Positions 1 to 8,675 are shown, counted from the stretch's first letter. The stretch is 64,000 nucleotides of DNA from Mesorhizobium wenxiniae (GCF_002284535.1 NZ_NPKH01000033.1:162379-226378), one strand, 5' to 3'. Program-made: numbers and translations. The notes: a model not told the origin generated them from the letters alone.

Positions 1-122
1 CGGCCGAGATCGAACGCCGTCTTCGGGTTGACGCCTCGGAACGCCGCCGCCAAATCCTTGCGAGCGACGGTTCCCAGCAGGGCCGCAGTCAACCGTAGTT
101 TCTGCGCGATATGCTGTGCCAT
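1..122 (-). CDS. Hypothetical protein, N-terminal part only
   Basis: An open frame starts at the ATG complementary to 120-122 and runs off the left edge after 40 codons. It begins MAQHIAQKLRLTAALLG and continues with a helical, charged stretch (TVARKDLAAAFRG). It has no signal peptide or membrane segment in the visible part, and I do not recognise a domain. It is divergent from the small exported protein at 442; the first ATTCC-repeat element (214-253) lies between the two genes. Confidence is moderate because only the N-terminus can be read. Confidence 0.5.
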   Translation of the reverse strand, partial: MAQHIAQKLRLTAALLGTVARKDLAAAFRGVNPKTAFDLG

Positions 123-441
123 CCCACCCGCCCCTTTATGCCACCGCGAGGCATAACATGTGCCAGCACTTGCTCCCACCGCATTCATTGCGGGCCGGAC
201 GTCTCCTAAAGTCCCATATTCCAGGAAATCCGCAGAATTCCACGCCGCTCCACGCGCCTACCCTTTTCGCCCTGCCGGGCGGCACTAAGGTCGCGCAGGG
301 CAAGGGCAAGTTATGAAACTCACGCTATCTAGGCTTGAATACCAATCCCCTTCCTCAGTCATTTGAACGACGGCGAAGCCAAGCTCTCGCAACCAGCACA
401 AACCAGCGTAGATGCCGCCGCAACAAGGAAGGAATAATTCG
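123..441. other. Divergent intergenic region
   Basis: About 320 bases lie between the leftward gene at 1-122 and the rightward gene at 442. The only structure I see is the 40-bp ATTCC element at 214-253. The 66-codon frame starting near 116 overlaps the start of the leftward gene, has no good ribosome site and unlikely composition, so I leave it out. Confidence 0.5.
214..253. repeat. 40-bp element with phased ATTCC repeats, copy 1
   Basis: Matches 768-807 at 36 of 40 positions. ATTCC-like pentamers start at element positions 5, 14, 24 and 34 (ATTCC, AATCC, ATTCC, GCTCC), i.e. every 9-10 bp on the same strand and same face of the helix. It lies 188 bp before the small-protein start at 442 and 91 bp before the leftward gene start at 122. 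A protein-binding array is an inference. Confidence 0.6.
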
Positions 442-699
442 ATGTCCCGGACTCCCAAAATCCCCTTCACTGCCGTTGCGGCTGGATCCGCCGCACTGCT
501 GCTGCTGACCTTCGGGCCGGATGGACCGTCGCGTGCTGCTGCCGGCTCGCGCGCGGCAGCGACATATGGCAAGGCGGCTTCTGCGTCGCCGGCCATCGAG
601 CCGACGCGCATTGAAGTCGACGGCGGCGCGCACGTGGTACGCTTTTACATCGACGGCAAGCAGGTCGCCCTGCTAGACTCGACCGGCTTCAAGGATTGA
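442..699 (+). CDS. Small membrane-anchored or exported hypothetical protein (85 aa)
   Basis: The start at 442 is chosen over 412 because AAGGAAGGA lies 6-14 bases before it. The N-terminus is basic (MSRTPK) and followed by a hydrophobic stretch around residues 9-24 (TAVAAGSAALLLLTF), as in a signal anchor or signal peptide. An alanine-rich linker follows, then a C-terminal part with alternating hydrophobic residues (HVVRFYIDGKQVALLD) that could form a beta hairpin. I recognise no family. It is the first of two small exported proteins in tandem, each preceded by a copy of the same 40-bp ATTCC element, which suggests shared regulation. Confidence 0.6.
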   Translation: MSRTPKIPFTAVAAGSAALLLLTFGPDGPSRAAAGSRAAATYGKAASASPAIEPTRIEVDGGAHVVRFYIDGKQVALLDSTGFKD

Positions 700-767
700 A
701 CTTACGGTCGGCGCGGCTGCGTAAGCCTAACTCGCGCCGATTCCTTGCAGCCGCGCTTTTTCACAAG

Positions 768-807
768 CCATATTCCAGGAATTCCGGAGAATTCCACGCC
801 ATTCCAC
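768..807. repeat. 40-bp element with phased ATTCC repeats, copy 2
   Basis: Second copy of the element at 214-253. Here all four pentamers are perfect ATTCC, starting at element positions 5, 14, 24 and 34, a spacing of 9, 10 and 10 bp. It ends 64 bp before the small exported protein start at 872, a suitable distance for an operator or activator array. Confidence 0.65.
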
Positions 808-871
808 ACAGCGCCGGTGTTCGGGCCGGCGGCTGGGGTTAACCTTACGTTAACCATTGAGGGACGCCGCC

Positions 872-1102
872 ATGAAACTTGCCCTGTCTGCACTTCTCGC
901 CGTGCTCGCACTTTCGCAAACCGTGGAGGCTAAAACGAAAGTCGTTGCGACAGATGCGAAAGCGGCCACAGCCGAGAAAACCCGGCCGCCGCTCGACAAA
1001 AAGGCCACCGGCGGGATCAACGCCTCGTCCGATACGATGGCGGCGCCGGCCGACAAAAATGCGTCCAGTCCGTATCCGCCGGCGATCTATTTCGATTTCT
1101 AA
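872..1102 (+). CDS. Small secreted hypothetical protein (76 aa)
   Basis: The start at 872 gives a textbook signal peptide, MKLALSALLAVLALSQTVEA, with a likely cleavage after VEA; the in-frame ATG at 857 would spoil it. The mature part is about 56 residues, rich in lysine, alanine and aspartate and probably disordered, and it ends with an aromatic tail (YPPAIYFDF). No family is recognised. It has the same orientation as the small protein at 442 and is likewise preceded by an ATTCC element. It probably acts in the periplasm or outside the cell. Confidence 0.6.
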   Translation: MKLALSALLAVLALSQTVEAKTKVVATDAKAATAEKTRPPLDKKATGGINASSDTMAAPADKNASSPYPPAIYFDF

Positions 1103-1151
1103 TGGGGGGACTCTATCCTTTTATTTCGACCGCACCACGCTTGCGGTGGCC

Positions 1152-1193
1152 GGGATCGACAGGCCCTGGGATCGACAGGCCCCGGGATCAATA
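1152..1193. repeat. 16-bp tandem repeat, about 2.5 units
   Basis: Two near-identical units, GGGATCGACAGGCCCT (1152-1167) and GGGATCGACAGGCCCC (1168-1183), are followed by a partial third (GGGATCAATA). It lies between the stop of the secreted protein at 1102 and the stop of the convergent cupin gene at 1233. It is probably a replication-slippage product; no function is evident. Confidence 0.7.
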
Positions 1194-1232
1194 GACGCGG
1201 CGCGGCAAGCCGCGATAGGTTCGCCTCCGGCC

Positions 1233-1586
1233 TCAGCCGACCCTGACGACGAAATGCTTCGTCACCGGCTCGATGATCTTCCACGTTCCCTTGAAATCGG
1301 CCTCGACCACGAAGGCATCGCCGGGACCGACGTCGACGGGCGCGCCGCCATCGGGCGTGATGACGATGCGGCCTGATATCATGTGCACGAATTCATAGTC
1401 GCTGTAGGTCGCGTGATAGGTGCCGGGAGTAGCCTGCCATGTTCCCGACATGACCTTGCCGTCCTCTGTGGTGTGCTGGACGGCGGTCTTCATGGTTGGG
1501 TTGCCGTCGACCACGACCCAGCCCGCGAGATCGCCCGCCTCGGCGTTTTCGACTGCGCCGAATTTGAGGATGGTCTTCTCTGTCAT
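1233..1586 (-). CDS. Cupin domain protein (DUF861/cupin_3-like, 117 aa)
   Basis: The start at 1586 has GGAG eight bases upstream; the longer frame to 1877 is unlikely to be translated. The protein is a single small cupin barrel: GTWQATPGTYHATYSDYEF and HMISGRIVITPDGGAPVDVGPGD carry the glycine-rich turns, and KGTWKIIEPVTKHFVV forms the last strands. This pattern is typical of the DUF861 group related to ureidoglycine aminohydrolase, but the substrate cannot be told. It is cytosolic, with no signal peptide. It stands alone, convergent with the small secreted protein gene and divergent from the SPW-repeat gene. Confidence 0.8.
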   Translation of the reverse strand: MTEKTILKFGAVENAEAGDLAGWVVVDGNPTMKTAVQHTTEDGKVMSGTWQATPGTYHATYSDYEFVHMISGRIVITPDGGAPVDVGPGDAFVVEADFKGTWKIIEPVTKHFVVRVG

Positions 1587-1939
1587 GGTCGGGCTCCGTT
1601 TGGAACTGTGCCGGCATTGGCTGCCGGTCAATAGCCGAAGCACCTGACATGAGCAACGCGGGCCCGCCCGTATTATCAGCAGCAATGGCACGGTTTGCCA
1701 CGTGCCGCTACGCTTGACGTTGCCCTCATCCTCCCGAGCAGCCGAAGCCTCCGGGAACCGGCGCTTCTGAATTGCGCAGGCGGGTGGCAGACGCGGCATC
1801 GCCGCGGTACGGAACCGACGCCAGGGCCGGCCCTCCGGGGCCACTCCTTGAAAGCCGTCGAAAGTACGATATATCAATGACTAAGCGTGCGTTGCACGCG
1901 ACGTAGTGCTTTGGTCAAGCTTCATCTATGGAGGTTGTC
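1587..1939. other. Divergent intergenic region
   Basis: About 350 bases lie between the cupin start and the SPW-repeat protein start, so both promoters should be here. A small perfect inverted repeat, GCGTGC-GTT-GCACGC (1885-1899), lies 40 bases before the SPW start and could be an operator or a short hairpin. I see no convincing gene. Confidence 0.4.
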
Positions 1940-2302
1940 ATGGCAAACAATCTGATGGAAGGAAAGAAGGCCCAGGATTGGATCAATCTGATCCTTGCGG
2001 CGTGCCTGTTCATCTCACCTTGGGTCATCGGCTTCGCTGCTGAAACCGCTCCTGCGTGGAACGCCTGGATTGCCGCAGTCGTGCTCGGCGCCCTGGCCCT
2101 CGCGGCGCTTTCGGTATTCGCCGAATGGGAAGAGTGGGTGAACCTTGTCGTCGGGCTCTGGCTGATCGCCTCGCCCTGGCTGCTCGGCTTCGTGGCGAAC
2201 GCCAACGCGATGGCGACCCATGTTGTCCTCGGCGTGCTGGTGGTTGCGGCATCGGCCTGGGCGGTCTGGGACTCTCGTCATCATCCGCCAGCGCATGCGT
2301 GA
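1940..2302 (+). CDS. SPW-repeat membrane protein (120 aa)
   Basis: The start at 1940 is preferred over 1928 because GGAGG (1930-1934) sits five bases before it. The protein has two SPW motifs, SPWVIGF near residues 27-33 and SPWLLGF near 78-84, each at the end of a hydrophobic helix, giving about four transmembrane segments (PF03779 SPW repeat). Family members are small inner-membrane proteins of unknown biochemical role. It is a single-gene unit. The C-terminus is short, hydrophilic and histidine-rich. Confidence 0.85.
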   Translation: MANNLMEGKKAQDWINLILAACLFISPWVIGFAAETAPAWNAWIAAVVLGALALAALSVFAEWEEWVNLVVGLWLIASPWLLGFVANANAMATHVVLGVLVVAASAWAVWDSRHHPPAHA

Positions 2303-2607
2303 TGGTGACGACCAAGGGGAGGAGCCCGGCGCGCGAGCGGCGAGCTCCTTCTAAGCCTGAGATCGGTACGCGGGCCCGCTAGCCGGGCCAATTGTCTTCC
2401 TTGTGCTCAAAAAACACCCCGCCGCGCCGGGTGCATATGGCAGCGTCGCCGCGGCGCCTCCTGGTCGAGCCGCCGACGAGCACACCCCTGCACTCCGCCA
2501 ACTCCACTCATGTTGCACTGCGTTAGATTTGTTGCATTGCAATATCAGTACATCGCGTCGAGTCTTCGCAACGGGTGGCTTTTTCAACGACCACACGAGG
2601 TTTTGCC
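2303..2607. other. Intergenic region
   Basis: About 300 bases between the SPW gene and the acyltransferase gene. A GC-rich hairpin-like stretch follows a run of A at about 2409-2432 (CACCCCGCCGCGCCGGGTG) and could end transcription of the SPW gene. The acyltransferase promoter is presumably in the AT-richer part at 2515-2560. No gene is seen. Confidence 0.35.
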
Positions 2608-4572
2608 GTGTCAGCATCGTTTCGGCCTGATATCGAAGGGCTGCGTGCACTGGCGGTGTCGGGCGTCGTCGCGTTCCATTTCGGTCTGTCGGACCTGCCG
2701 GGCGGCTTCACCGGCGTCGACATCTTCTTCGTCATCTCCGGCTATCTGATCACCGGCCAGCTGCTGCGGGAAATGGCCGAGGACGGCAGGCTGAACCTGT
2801 GGCGGTTCTACGCAAGACGCGCCCGGCGCCTGCTGCCGGCCTCGCTGTTCGTCATCTTCGCCACGCTGGTCGCGGGTTACTTCATCCTGTCGCCGGACGA
2901 ACAGGCGCTCTATTCGAAAGGCGCCATGTTCGCCTCGGCCTATGCGATCAATTTATGGCTGATCCGCTGGTCGTTCGACTATTTCGCCCCCGATGCGGCG
3001 AACAACCCCTTCATCCACTTCTGGTCGCTCTCCGTCGAGGAGCAGTTCTACCTCGTATGGCCGGCGCTGCTTCTGCTGGCGGCATGGCTGCGCCCGGGCA
3101 AGCGCACGGCGATCCTGGTGATCGGCCTCGCCGCCGCGGTGTCGTTCGCCGTCTGCGCCTGGCTCACCACCGTGGCGCAGCCCTGGGCCTTCTATTTCTC
3201 GCCGCTCAGGGCCTGGGAATTCGCCGCCGGCGGCCTGGCGACGATGGCGCCGGCAAAATTCTGGCGCGAGCGCCCGCAACTGGGCGCAGCACTGGCATGG
3301 CTTGGCCTGGCGCTGATCGCCGGGGCCTATCTGACCTTCAGCGAACAGGCCACCCCCTTCCCCGGCGTCGCGGCGGTGGTGCCGGTGGCCGGCACCGTGC
3401 TGCTGCTGCTCAGCGGCTCCGGCAATGTCCAAAGTGGGCTTAGCGCCATGCTGGCGCTGCCGCCCTTGCAATGGGTGGGGAAACTTTCCTACTCGCTTTA
3501 TCTCTGGCACTGGCCGGTCATTGTCTATGCGACGATGATGGTTCCCGACCTCTCCTGGCCCGGGCGGCTTGCCTGCGCAGCATTGACGCTGGCGCTGTCG
3601 ATCCTCACCTATAGTTTCATCGAGAACCCGATCCGCCGCAACGTCTGGCTGATGGCGAACGCGGCGCGTGCGCTTATTCCCGCCGCAATGCTGACCGGCG
3701 CCGGCGTGGTGGCAACTTACGCCAATGCGCGCCTTGCCGTGCACGATCTCGACCCCTCACAACGCATCATTGCCGAAACTGCCGCACAGCCCTCCACCGC
3801 GCGCGCCAAGGACGGCTGCGTTCTCGACTACGAAACCGTCACGCCGAAGCCCTGCGTGTTCGGCGCCAAGAATGCCGAGCACTCGATCGCGCTGTTCGGC
3901 GATTCGCATGCCGACCACTGGTCGACGCCGCTGATCGAGGCGGCGAAGAAGAACAACTACAAGGTCGTCACCTGGCTCAAATCCGCCTGCCGGGCGTCGC
4001 GGCTGACGGTCTGGAGCTCGAAGCTGAAGCGCGACTACACCGAGTGCGATCGATGGCGCGAGCGATCGATCAAGGAGATCATCGCCCTGCGCCCGAGCCT
4101 GGTGGTGGTCTCGGAGATCTCGCTGACAAGCTCGCGCAAATTGTCGCCCGACGTGAAGGTATCCGAAAGCCAGGACCGGGACTGGCAGGCCGGCCTGCGT
4201 GCAACGCTGGAAGCGTTCAGCCAGGCCGGGCTGAAAGTCGCCTTCATCCGCGATGTCCCGTTCAACGGCATGTTCGCCGACACGTGCGTGGCCCGCGCGC
4301 TGTGGCGGGGACAGACGCCGTCGGTATGTGATGCGCCGCGAACCGACGCCGCCAACGAAGCCGTGGCCGCGGTGGAGCGCGACATCGTGCGCACTGTCCC
4401 CAACGCGACCTATATCGACATGACCGACCGGTTCTGCGACGCCAAGACCTGCCATGTCTTCATCGATGGCAAGCTGGCCTACCGCGATCGCCACCACTTG
4501 GCGACGCCCTTTGCGCAAACGCTGGAGCCGCCCGTCGAGCGCGCGCTGTTTTCGTCGGGGGCGGCGAAATAA
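2608..4572 (+). CDS. Acyltransferase 3 with C-terminal SGNH domain (OafA/YrhL type)
   Basis: Likely transfers acetyl or similar groups across the inner membrane to a surface polysaccharide such as LPS O-antigen or exopolysaccharide. The GTG at 2608 is chosen because GAGG lies eight bases before it; the GTG at 2575 would add 11 residues. The first ~360 residues form the AcylT3 domain: FRPDIEGLRALAV at the start, FFVISGYLIT, the FYARRARRLLPA loop and about ten membrane helices. The C-terminal half is an SGNH domain with the serine block FGDSHADHW and a late DRHHL catalytic block, expected in the periplasm. The 654-residue length suits this fusion family. It is monocistronic; the next gene is convergent. 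Confidence 0.9.
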   Translation: MSASFRPDIEGLRALAVSGVVAFHFGLSDLPGGFTGVDIFFVISGYLITGQLLREMAEDGRLNLWRFYARRARRLLPASLFVIFATLVAGYFILSPDEQALYSKGAMFASAYAINLWLIRWSFDYFAPDAANNPFIHFWSLSVEEQFYLVWPALLLLAAWLRPGKRTAILVIGLAAAVSFAVCAWLTTVAQPWAFYFSPLRAWEFAAGGLATMAPAKFWRERPQLGAALAWLGLALIAGAYLTFSEQATPFPGVAAVVPVAGTVLLLLSGSGNVQSGLSAMLALPPLQWVGKLSYSLYLWHWPVIVYATMMVPDLSWPGRLACAALTLALSILTYSFIENPIRRNVWLMANAARALIPAAMLTGAGVVATYANARLAVHDLDPSQRIIAETAAQPSTARAKDGCVLDYETVTPKPCVFGAKNAEHSIALFGDSHADHWSTPLIEAAKKNNYKVVTWLKSACRASRLTVWSSKLKRDYTECDRWRERSIKEIIALRPSLVVVSEISLTSSRKLSPDVKVSESQDRDWQAGLRATLEAFSQAGLKVAFIRDVPFNGMFADTCVARALWRGQTPSVCDAPRTDAANEAVAAVERDIVRTVPNATYIDMTDRFCDAKTCHVFIDGKLAYRDRHHLATPFAQTLEPPVERALFSSGAAK

Positions 4573-4602
4573 GGCAGCGCAGGACGTGCCTGTCACCGCG
4601 TC

Positions 4603-5364
4603 TCAGTGCAAGCCAAACTCGCGCAGCAGTTCTTCGCGATAGCGCACGAACCGGCCTTCGCTGGGATCGCGGGGGCGCGGCAGTTCAACCTCGACCAGCC
4701 GCGCTGTGCCGCCCTTCTCCCTGGGCAGGATCAGCACCCTGTCCGCGAGATAGATCGCTTCTTCCAGATCATGGGTGACCATGACCACGGTGACGTTCTC
4801 CTCGCTCCAGATGCGCGCCAGTTCCTCTTGCATGCCGATCTTGGTCATGGCGTCGAGCGCGCCCAGCGGCTCATCGAGCAGCAGGATTTCAGGCTGCACG
4901 GTCAAGGCCCGGGCGATGCCGACGCGCTGCGCCATGCCGCCCGAAAGCTGCCTGGGATAGGCATCGCTGAATTCGGCAAGACCAACGAGCTCGGTATAGA
5001 AGCGGGCCTTGTCCTCGGCCTCCGCCTTGGGCACGCCCCGCACTTCGAGGCCAAAGGCGACGTTGCCGAGCACCGTCAGCCAGGGCAGCAGGCGCGGTTC
5101 CTGGAAGATCACCGCGCGTTCAGCGCCGACGCCATGGACCGGCTTGCCGTCGATCGCGACACCGCCACTGTCGGAGGCCTCCAGCCCGGCAAGAATGCGC
5201 AGCAGCGTGGTCTTGCCCGATCCGCTGGCGCCGACAATGACGAGACATTCGCCGGAGCGGATATCGAGGTTGAGAGCCCTCAGCACGGCAAGCGGACGCC
5301 CGCCGAGGCTGAAGGATTTGGACAGGTCGCGGATGGTGACCTCGCCGCCGCCTGTGGTAGCCAT
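4603..5364 (-). CDS. ABC transporter ATP-binding protein (SsuB/TauB type)
   Basis: ATPase of the importer encoded at 4.6-7.3 kb. Walker A is GASGSGKTT near residues 42-50, the signature is LSGGMAQRVGIARAL near 140-154, Walker B is ILLLDEPLGALDA, and the switch histidine is in MVTHDLEEA. The 253-residue length and RLLPWLTVLGNVAFGL fit the nitrate/sulfonate/taurine subfamily. It is the last gene of a five-gene minus-strand run and starts 16 bases after the substrate-binding protein stop. The substrate is inferred from the co-encoded monooxygenase to be a sulfonate or similar organosulfur compound. Confidence 0.9.
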   Translation of the reverse strand: MATTGGGEVTIRDLSKSFSLGGRPLAVLRALNLDIRSGECLVIVGASGSGKTTLLRILAGLEASDSGGVAIDGKPVHGVGAERAVIFQEPRLLPWLTVLGNVAFGLEVRGVPKAEAEDKARFYTELVGLAEFSDAYPRQLSGGMAQRVGIARALTVQPEILLLDEPLGALDAMTKIGMQEELARIWSEENVTVVMVTHDLEEAIYLADRVLILPREKGGTARLVEVELPRPRDPSEGRFVRYREELLREFGLH

Positions 5365-5380
5365 GGCGCCCGTCTCCCGG

Positions 5381-6379
5381 TCAGTTGGTTTTCGTTTCGC
5401 CGCGCCGGTAAAGGATATCAGCGGCTTTCAGCCTGCCCTTGGGCAGGCGGCCGTCGCGCTCGAGCACGCTAACCCAGAAGTCGATGTCGCGGTCGTCAGC
5501 CTTGGCCCCTTCGCGCAGGCCGAAGCCGGTCCAGTAGCGTGCCAGCTCGCCATTTTCGCCGCGCTTGTCGAGGATGTCCGCGAGCACCTTGCGCGCCTCG
5601 TCCGGGTTCTGGCGCGACCAGTCGGCGGCGCGGGCCGACTGTTCGACGAAATTGCGGGCGCCATCCGGATGCGCCGTGATGAAGTCGCGCCGCAGGACGA
5701 TGAAGCCTCCGGCCAGTTCGCCCAGCACGTCGGTGTCGTTGAACACACCCCGCACGCCGCCCTTGTCCACCAGCGCGCCGGCAAACGTCGCCTGCCAATA
5801 GCCCAGTGCTGCGATATCGACTTGGCGCGACCGCAGGGTCTGTTCAAGCTGCGGCCCGGGCACCACGACGAGCTTGGCCGCATCCGGCGGCAGGCCGACC
5901 CCGTGCAGCGCCTCGCGCACGGTGTAGTCGAGATGGGCACCAAGCGTGTTGACCGCAATGGTCTTGCCGGCGACGTCGGCAATCGATTTGATCGGACTGT
6001 CTTCCAGCACGTAGAAGACGCTGTGCACTTGCCTGTTGATGCCGTTGCTTGGATAGGCGGCGACGAAGTCGTTGCCTCCGAAGATCGAATTGATCACCGC
6101 AGCGGTTGCGGCCGAGCCGAGATCGACGCTGCCGGAGGCGAGCGCGAACAGCGATTCCGGGCCGCCGCCCGAGTAGCCGACATTCTCCAGCTTGACGCCG
6201 AGGTCGTTGAAATAGCCGAGCTCGTCCGCCAGCTCATGCGGCGAGATGCTGCCGCGGCTGGCGAGGTAGCGAAACGTGACCGGCGCAGCTTGCGCAGCGG
6301 CAAAGCGAGGCAGGCCGGTGGCGATGACGCCGGCGGCAAAGGGAGCGCCCGCAAGCAGGGAACGGCGAGTGATTGGCAT
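5381..6379 (-). CDS. ABC transporter substrate-binding protein (SsuA/aliphatic sulfonate type)
   Basis: Periplasmic receptor of the importer. The N-terminus has a twin-arginine-like signal (ITRRSLLAGAPFAAGVIA) ending near AAAQA. The mature part has the NMT1/SsuA layout: YLASRGSISPHELADELGYF at the start, SGGGPESLFALASGSVDLG, and the hinge segment VAGKTIAVNTLGAHLDYTV. Length 332 is usual. It lies between the permease and ATPase genes on the same strand. The exact ligand cannot be read from the sequence. Confidence 0.9.
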   Translation of the reverse strand: MPITRRSLLAGAPFAAGVIATGLPRFAAAQAAPVTFRYLASRGSISPHELADELGYFNDLGVKLENVGYSGGGPESLFALASGSVDLGSAATAAVINSIFGGNDFVAAYPSNGINRQVHSVFYVLEDSPIKSIADVAGKTIAVNTLGAHLDYTVREALHGVGLPPDAAKLVVVPGPQLEQTLRSRQVDIAALGYWQATFAGALVDKGGVRGVFNDTDVLGELAGGFIVLRRDFITAHPDGARNFVEQSARAADWSRQNPDEARKVLADILDKRGENGELARYWTGFGLREGAKADDRDIDFWVSVLERDGRLPKGRLKAADILYRRGETKTN

Positions 6380-6436
6380 GGTCCGGTCTTTCCTGTTGGA
6401 GGATGGTGCCTGTTGGAGAGGATGGTGAAAGGCTGG

Positions 6437-7285
6437 TCAGTCGATGGGATTGCTCCAGCGGCAAAGCCGCCGCTGAAGGCTGACCAGCGCCTGGTTGGCG
6501 ATCAGGCCGAGGCCGGCGAGGATGACGATCGCCGCAAACATCAGCGGGATCTGGAAGTTGTACTGCGCGTTCATCACCTGGAAGCCGATGCCCCTGTTGG
6601 CGCCGATCATTTCGGAGGCGATCAGCAGCAAGAGCGCCGTGGTCGCACTCAGCCTTAAGCCCACGAAGATCGACGGGACGGCCCCCGGAAGCACGACCCG
6701 GCGAAACGCGGTGAGCCGCGTGGCGCCATAGACCCGGGCCATTTCGAGCAGTTTCGGATCGACTTGCTTGACGCCGCTGATGGTGTTGAGCAGCAGCGGA
6801 AACAGCGTCGCCCAGAAGATGACGAAGACCTTTGAGGCCTCCCCCAGCCCGAGCAGCAGGATGAACACCGGGTAGAGGGCCAGCGCAGAAGTCTGTCGAA
6901 AAACCTGCAGGATCGGATCAAGCGCGGTTTCGACGGCGCGCACCTGGCCCATGAACAGACCGAGCGGGATGGCAACCGCCACCGCCGCTGCGAAGGCGAG
7001 GCCGGCGCGCTGCAGGCTGATGGCGATGTCGCCAAGCAAGGTGCCGCCGACCAGACCATTCCACAATGCGGAGACGATCGTGTCGATCGGCGGCAGCACC
7101 GCGGCGTTGACCCATCCCGCGCTGCTCGAGACCTGCCAGATCGCGAGGAAGGCGATCAGGATGCCGTAACGGGACAGGAAGCGGACGACAGCCCGGTTGG
7201 CCAGGCGCGGAAGATCGGCGCCGAGGCTAGTTCTGCCGTCATGTGCGGCGATCGTGACCGGCCGCTCGATGTGTTGCAAACTCAT
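6437..7285 (-). CDS. ABC transporter permease (SsuC type)
   Basis: Inner-membrane channel subunit, 282 residues, with an N-terminal cytoplasmic tail and about six membrane helices starting near residue 39 (YGILIAFLAIWQVSSSAGW). The EAA loop is visible as EMARVYGATRLTAFRRVVLPG, followed by FVGLRLSATTALLLLIASEM, both typical of the BPD_transp_1 SsuC/TauC group. It starts 25 bases after the monooxygenase stop, so co-transcription is likely. Confidence 0.9.
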   Translation of the reverse strand: MSLQHIERPVTIAAHDGRTSLGADLPRLANRAVVRFLSRYGILIAFLAIWQVSSSAGWVNAAVLPPIDTIVSALWNGLVGGTLLGDIAISLQRAGLAFAAAVAVAIPLGLFMGQVRAVETALDPILQVFRQTSALALYPVFILLLGLGEASKVFVIFWATLFPLLLNTISGVKQVDPKLLEMARVYGATRLTAFRRVVLPGAVPSIFVGLRLSATTALLLLIASEMIGANRGIGFQVMNAQYNFQIPLMFAAIVILAGLGLIANQALVSLQRRLCRWSNPID

Positions 7286-7310
7286 CGTCTTGCCCTTTGC
7301 TTCAGAGAAT

Positions 7311-8675
7311 TTATTCGGCGGCCAGCACCTTCGAGCGCGCTGCGGTCCAGGGGTTTTCCGGCCGCCTGAGGCCGAGATTCTCGCGCAGCGTCCTGCCTTC
7401 GTAGGCGGTGCGGAACAGGCCGCGGCGCTGCAGCTCGGGGATCACCAGGTCGACGAAGTCATCGAGCGCCCCGGGCAACCAGGGCGGCAGGATGTTGAAG
7501 CCGTCGGCGGCCTCGTTGCCGAACCATTCCTCCAGCTGATCGGCGACCTGCACCGCGCTGCCGATGACAGTGTAGTGGCCGCGGGCCGTCGCCACCCACT
7601 GGTAGAGCTGGCGGATGGTGAAGTTGTGCTCGTCGGCGATCTGGCGGATCAGCGCCTGGCGGCTCTTCATGCCTTCGGTTTCCTTGCTCGGCGGCAGCGG
7701 TCCGTCGAGCGGATAACCCCTGATGTCGAGCGTCTGGCCGGCCAACCCGTTGAGCAGGGCCACGCCATCCTCGGGCAGTATCAGATCGTTTAGCTGCCGG
7801 TACTTGGCGCGGGCTTCCTCTTCGGTGCGGCCGACGAAGGGTGCTACGCCCGGCATGATCAGCACCTGTCTGGGATCGCGGCCGACTGCCGCCACGCGCG
7901 CCTTGATGTCGCGGTAGAAGTCTTGCGCCGAGGCTAGATTCTGATGGGCGGTGAAGATGACTTCAGCCGATTGGGCGGCGAGCTTGCGGCCGTCCTCCGA
8001 CTGCCCGGCCTGCACCACCACCGGGTGGCCCTGCACCGGGCGCGGCACATTGAGCGGACCTTTGACACTGAAATGCGGGCCCTTGTGGTCGATGTCGTGA
8101 AGCTTGTCCTTATCGTAGAAGCGCCCCGACTTCTTGTCGCGGATGAAGGCATCATCTTCCCAGCTATCCCACAGCGCCTTGACCGTCTCGACATGCTCAT
8201 GCGCGCGGGCATAGCGCTCGGCGTGGGCAGGCTGCGTCTCGCGATTGAAATTGCGCGCGGTTTCGTCGCCCGCCGAGGTCACGACATTCCAGCCCGCCCG
8301 GCCATTCGACAGAAGATCGAGCGAGGCGAACTTGCGGGCGAGCGTATACGGCTCCTCATAGGTGGTGGAGGCGGTGGCGATGAAGCCCAGATGTGTGGTG
8401 AGCGGCGCCAATGCGGCAAACAGCGTCACCGGCTCGAACCCGGCGATCTTTGCATTGCCGCCTTCGCGGGCGCCGAGGCCGACGGTCAGATTGTCGGCGA
8501 GGAAATAGGCATCGAACAGGCCGCGTTCGGCGGTAAGCGCGAGCTGCCTGTGGAACTCGAAATTCGTCGCGCCGTCCGCCGGCGCGTCAGGGTGGCGCCA
8601 GGCTGCGATATGCTGTCCGCCACCGGGCAGGAAAGCACCAAGCTTGATCTGCCTGGACTTGCTGGGTCTGGTCAT
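7311..8675 (-). CDS. FMNH2-dependent monooxygenase, NtaA/SnaA/DszA family
   Basis: A bacterial-luciferase-fold enzyme that uses reduced FMN and oxygen to attack a sulfur- or nitrogen-containing organic substrate. The start at 8675 follows AAGGAA; the longer frame to 8798 overlaps the reductase gene. Diagnostic pieces are IKLGAFLPGGGQHIAAWRHP at the start, GFIATASTTYEEPYTLARKF, LLSNGRAGWNVVTSAGDETA and HPVVVQAGQSEDGRKLAAQ. Length 454 fits the NtaA branch rather than SsuD (~380). With the FMN reductase upstream and the SsuCAB-like importer downstream it makes a complete uptake-and-desulfonation unit. The substrate is inferred. Confidence 0.88.
   Translation of the reverse strand: MTRPSKSRQIKLGAFLPGGGQHIAAWRHPDAPADGATNFEFHRQLALTAERGLFDAYFLADNLTVGLGAREGGNAKIAGFEPVTLFAALAPLTTHLGFIATASTTYEEPYTLARKFASLDLLSNGRAGWNVVTSAGDETARNFNRETQPAHAERYARAHEHVETVKALWDSWEDDAFIRDKKSGRFYDKDKLHDIDHKGPHFSVKGPLNVPRPVQGHPVVVQAGQSEDGRKLAAQSAEVIFTAHQNLASAQDFYRDIKARVAAVGRDPRQVLIMPGVAPFVGRTEEEARAKYRQLNDLILPEDGVALLNGLAGQTLDIRGYPLDGPLPPSKETEGMKSRQALIRQIADEHNFTIRQLYQWVATARGHYTVIGSAVQVADQLEEWFGNEAADGFNILPPWLPGALDDFVDLVIPELQRRGLFRTAYEGRTLRENLGLRRPENPWTAARSKVLAAE

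Noticed and set aside
1233..1877. 214-residue version of the cupin protein
   Set aside because: The extra N-terminal part has no cupin similarity, and a good GGAG ribosome site precedes the internal ATG at 1586.
2953..3744. 263-codon minus-strand ORF inside the acyltransferase gene
   Set aside because: Arginine/histidine/glycine-rich shadow frame of a high-G+C gene, without ribosome site.
5009..6658. 549-codon plus-strand ORF across the ABC transporter genes
   Set aside because: It lies antisense to two clearly conserved genes (SsuA- and SsuB-like) and has shadow-type composition.
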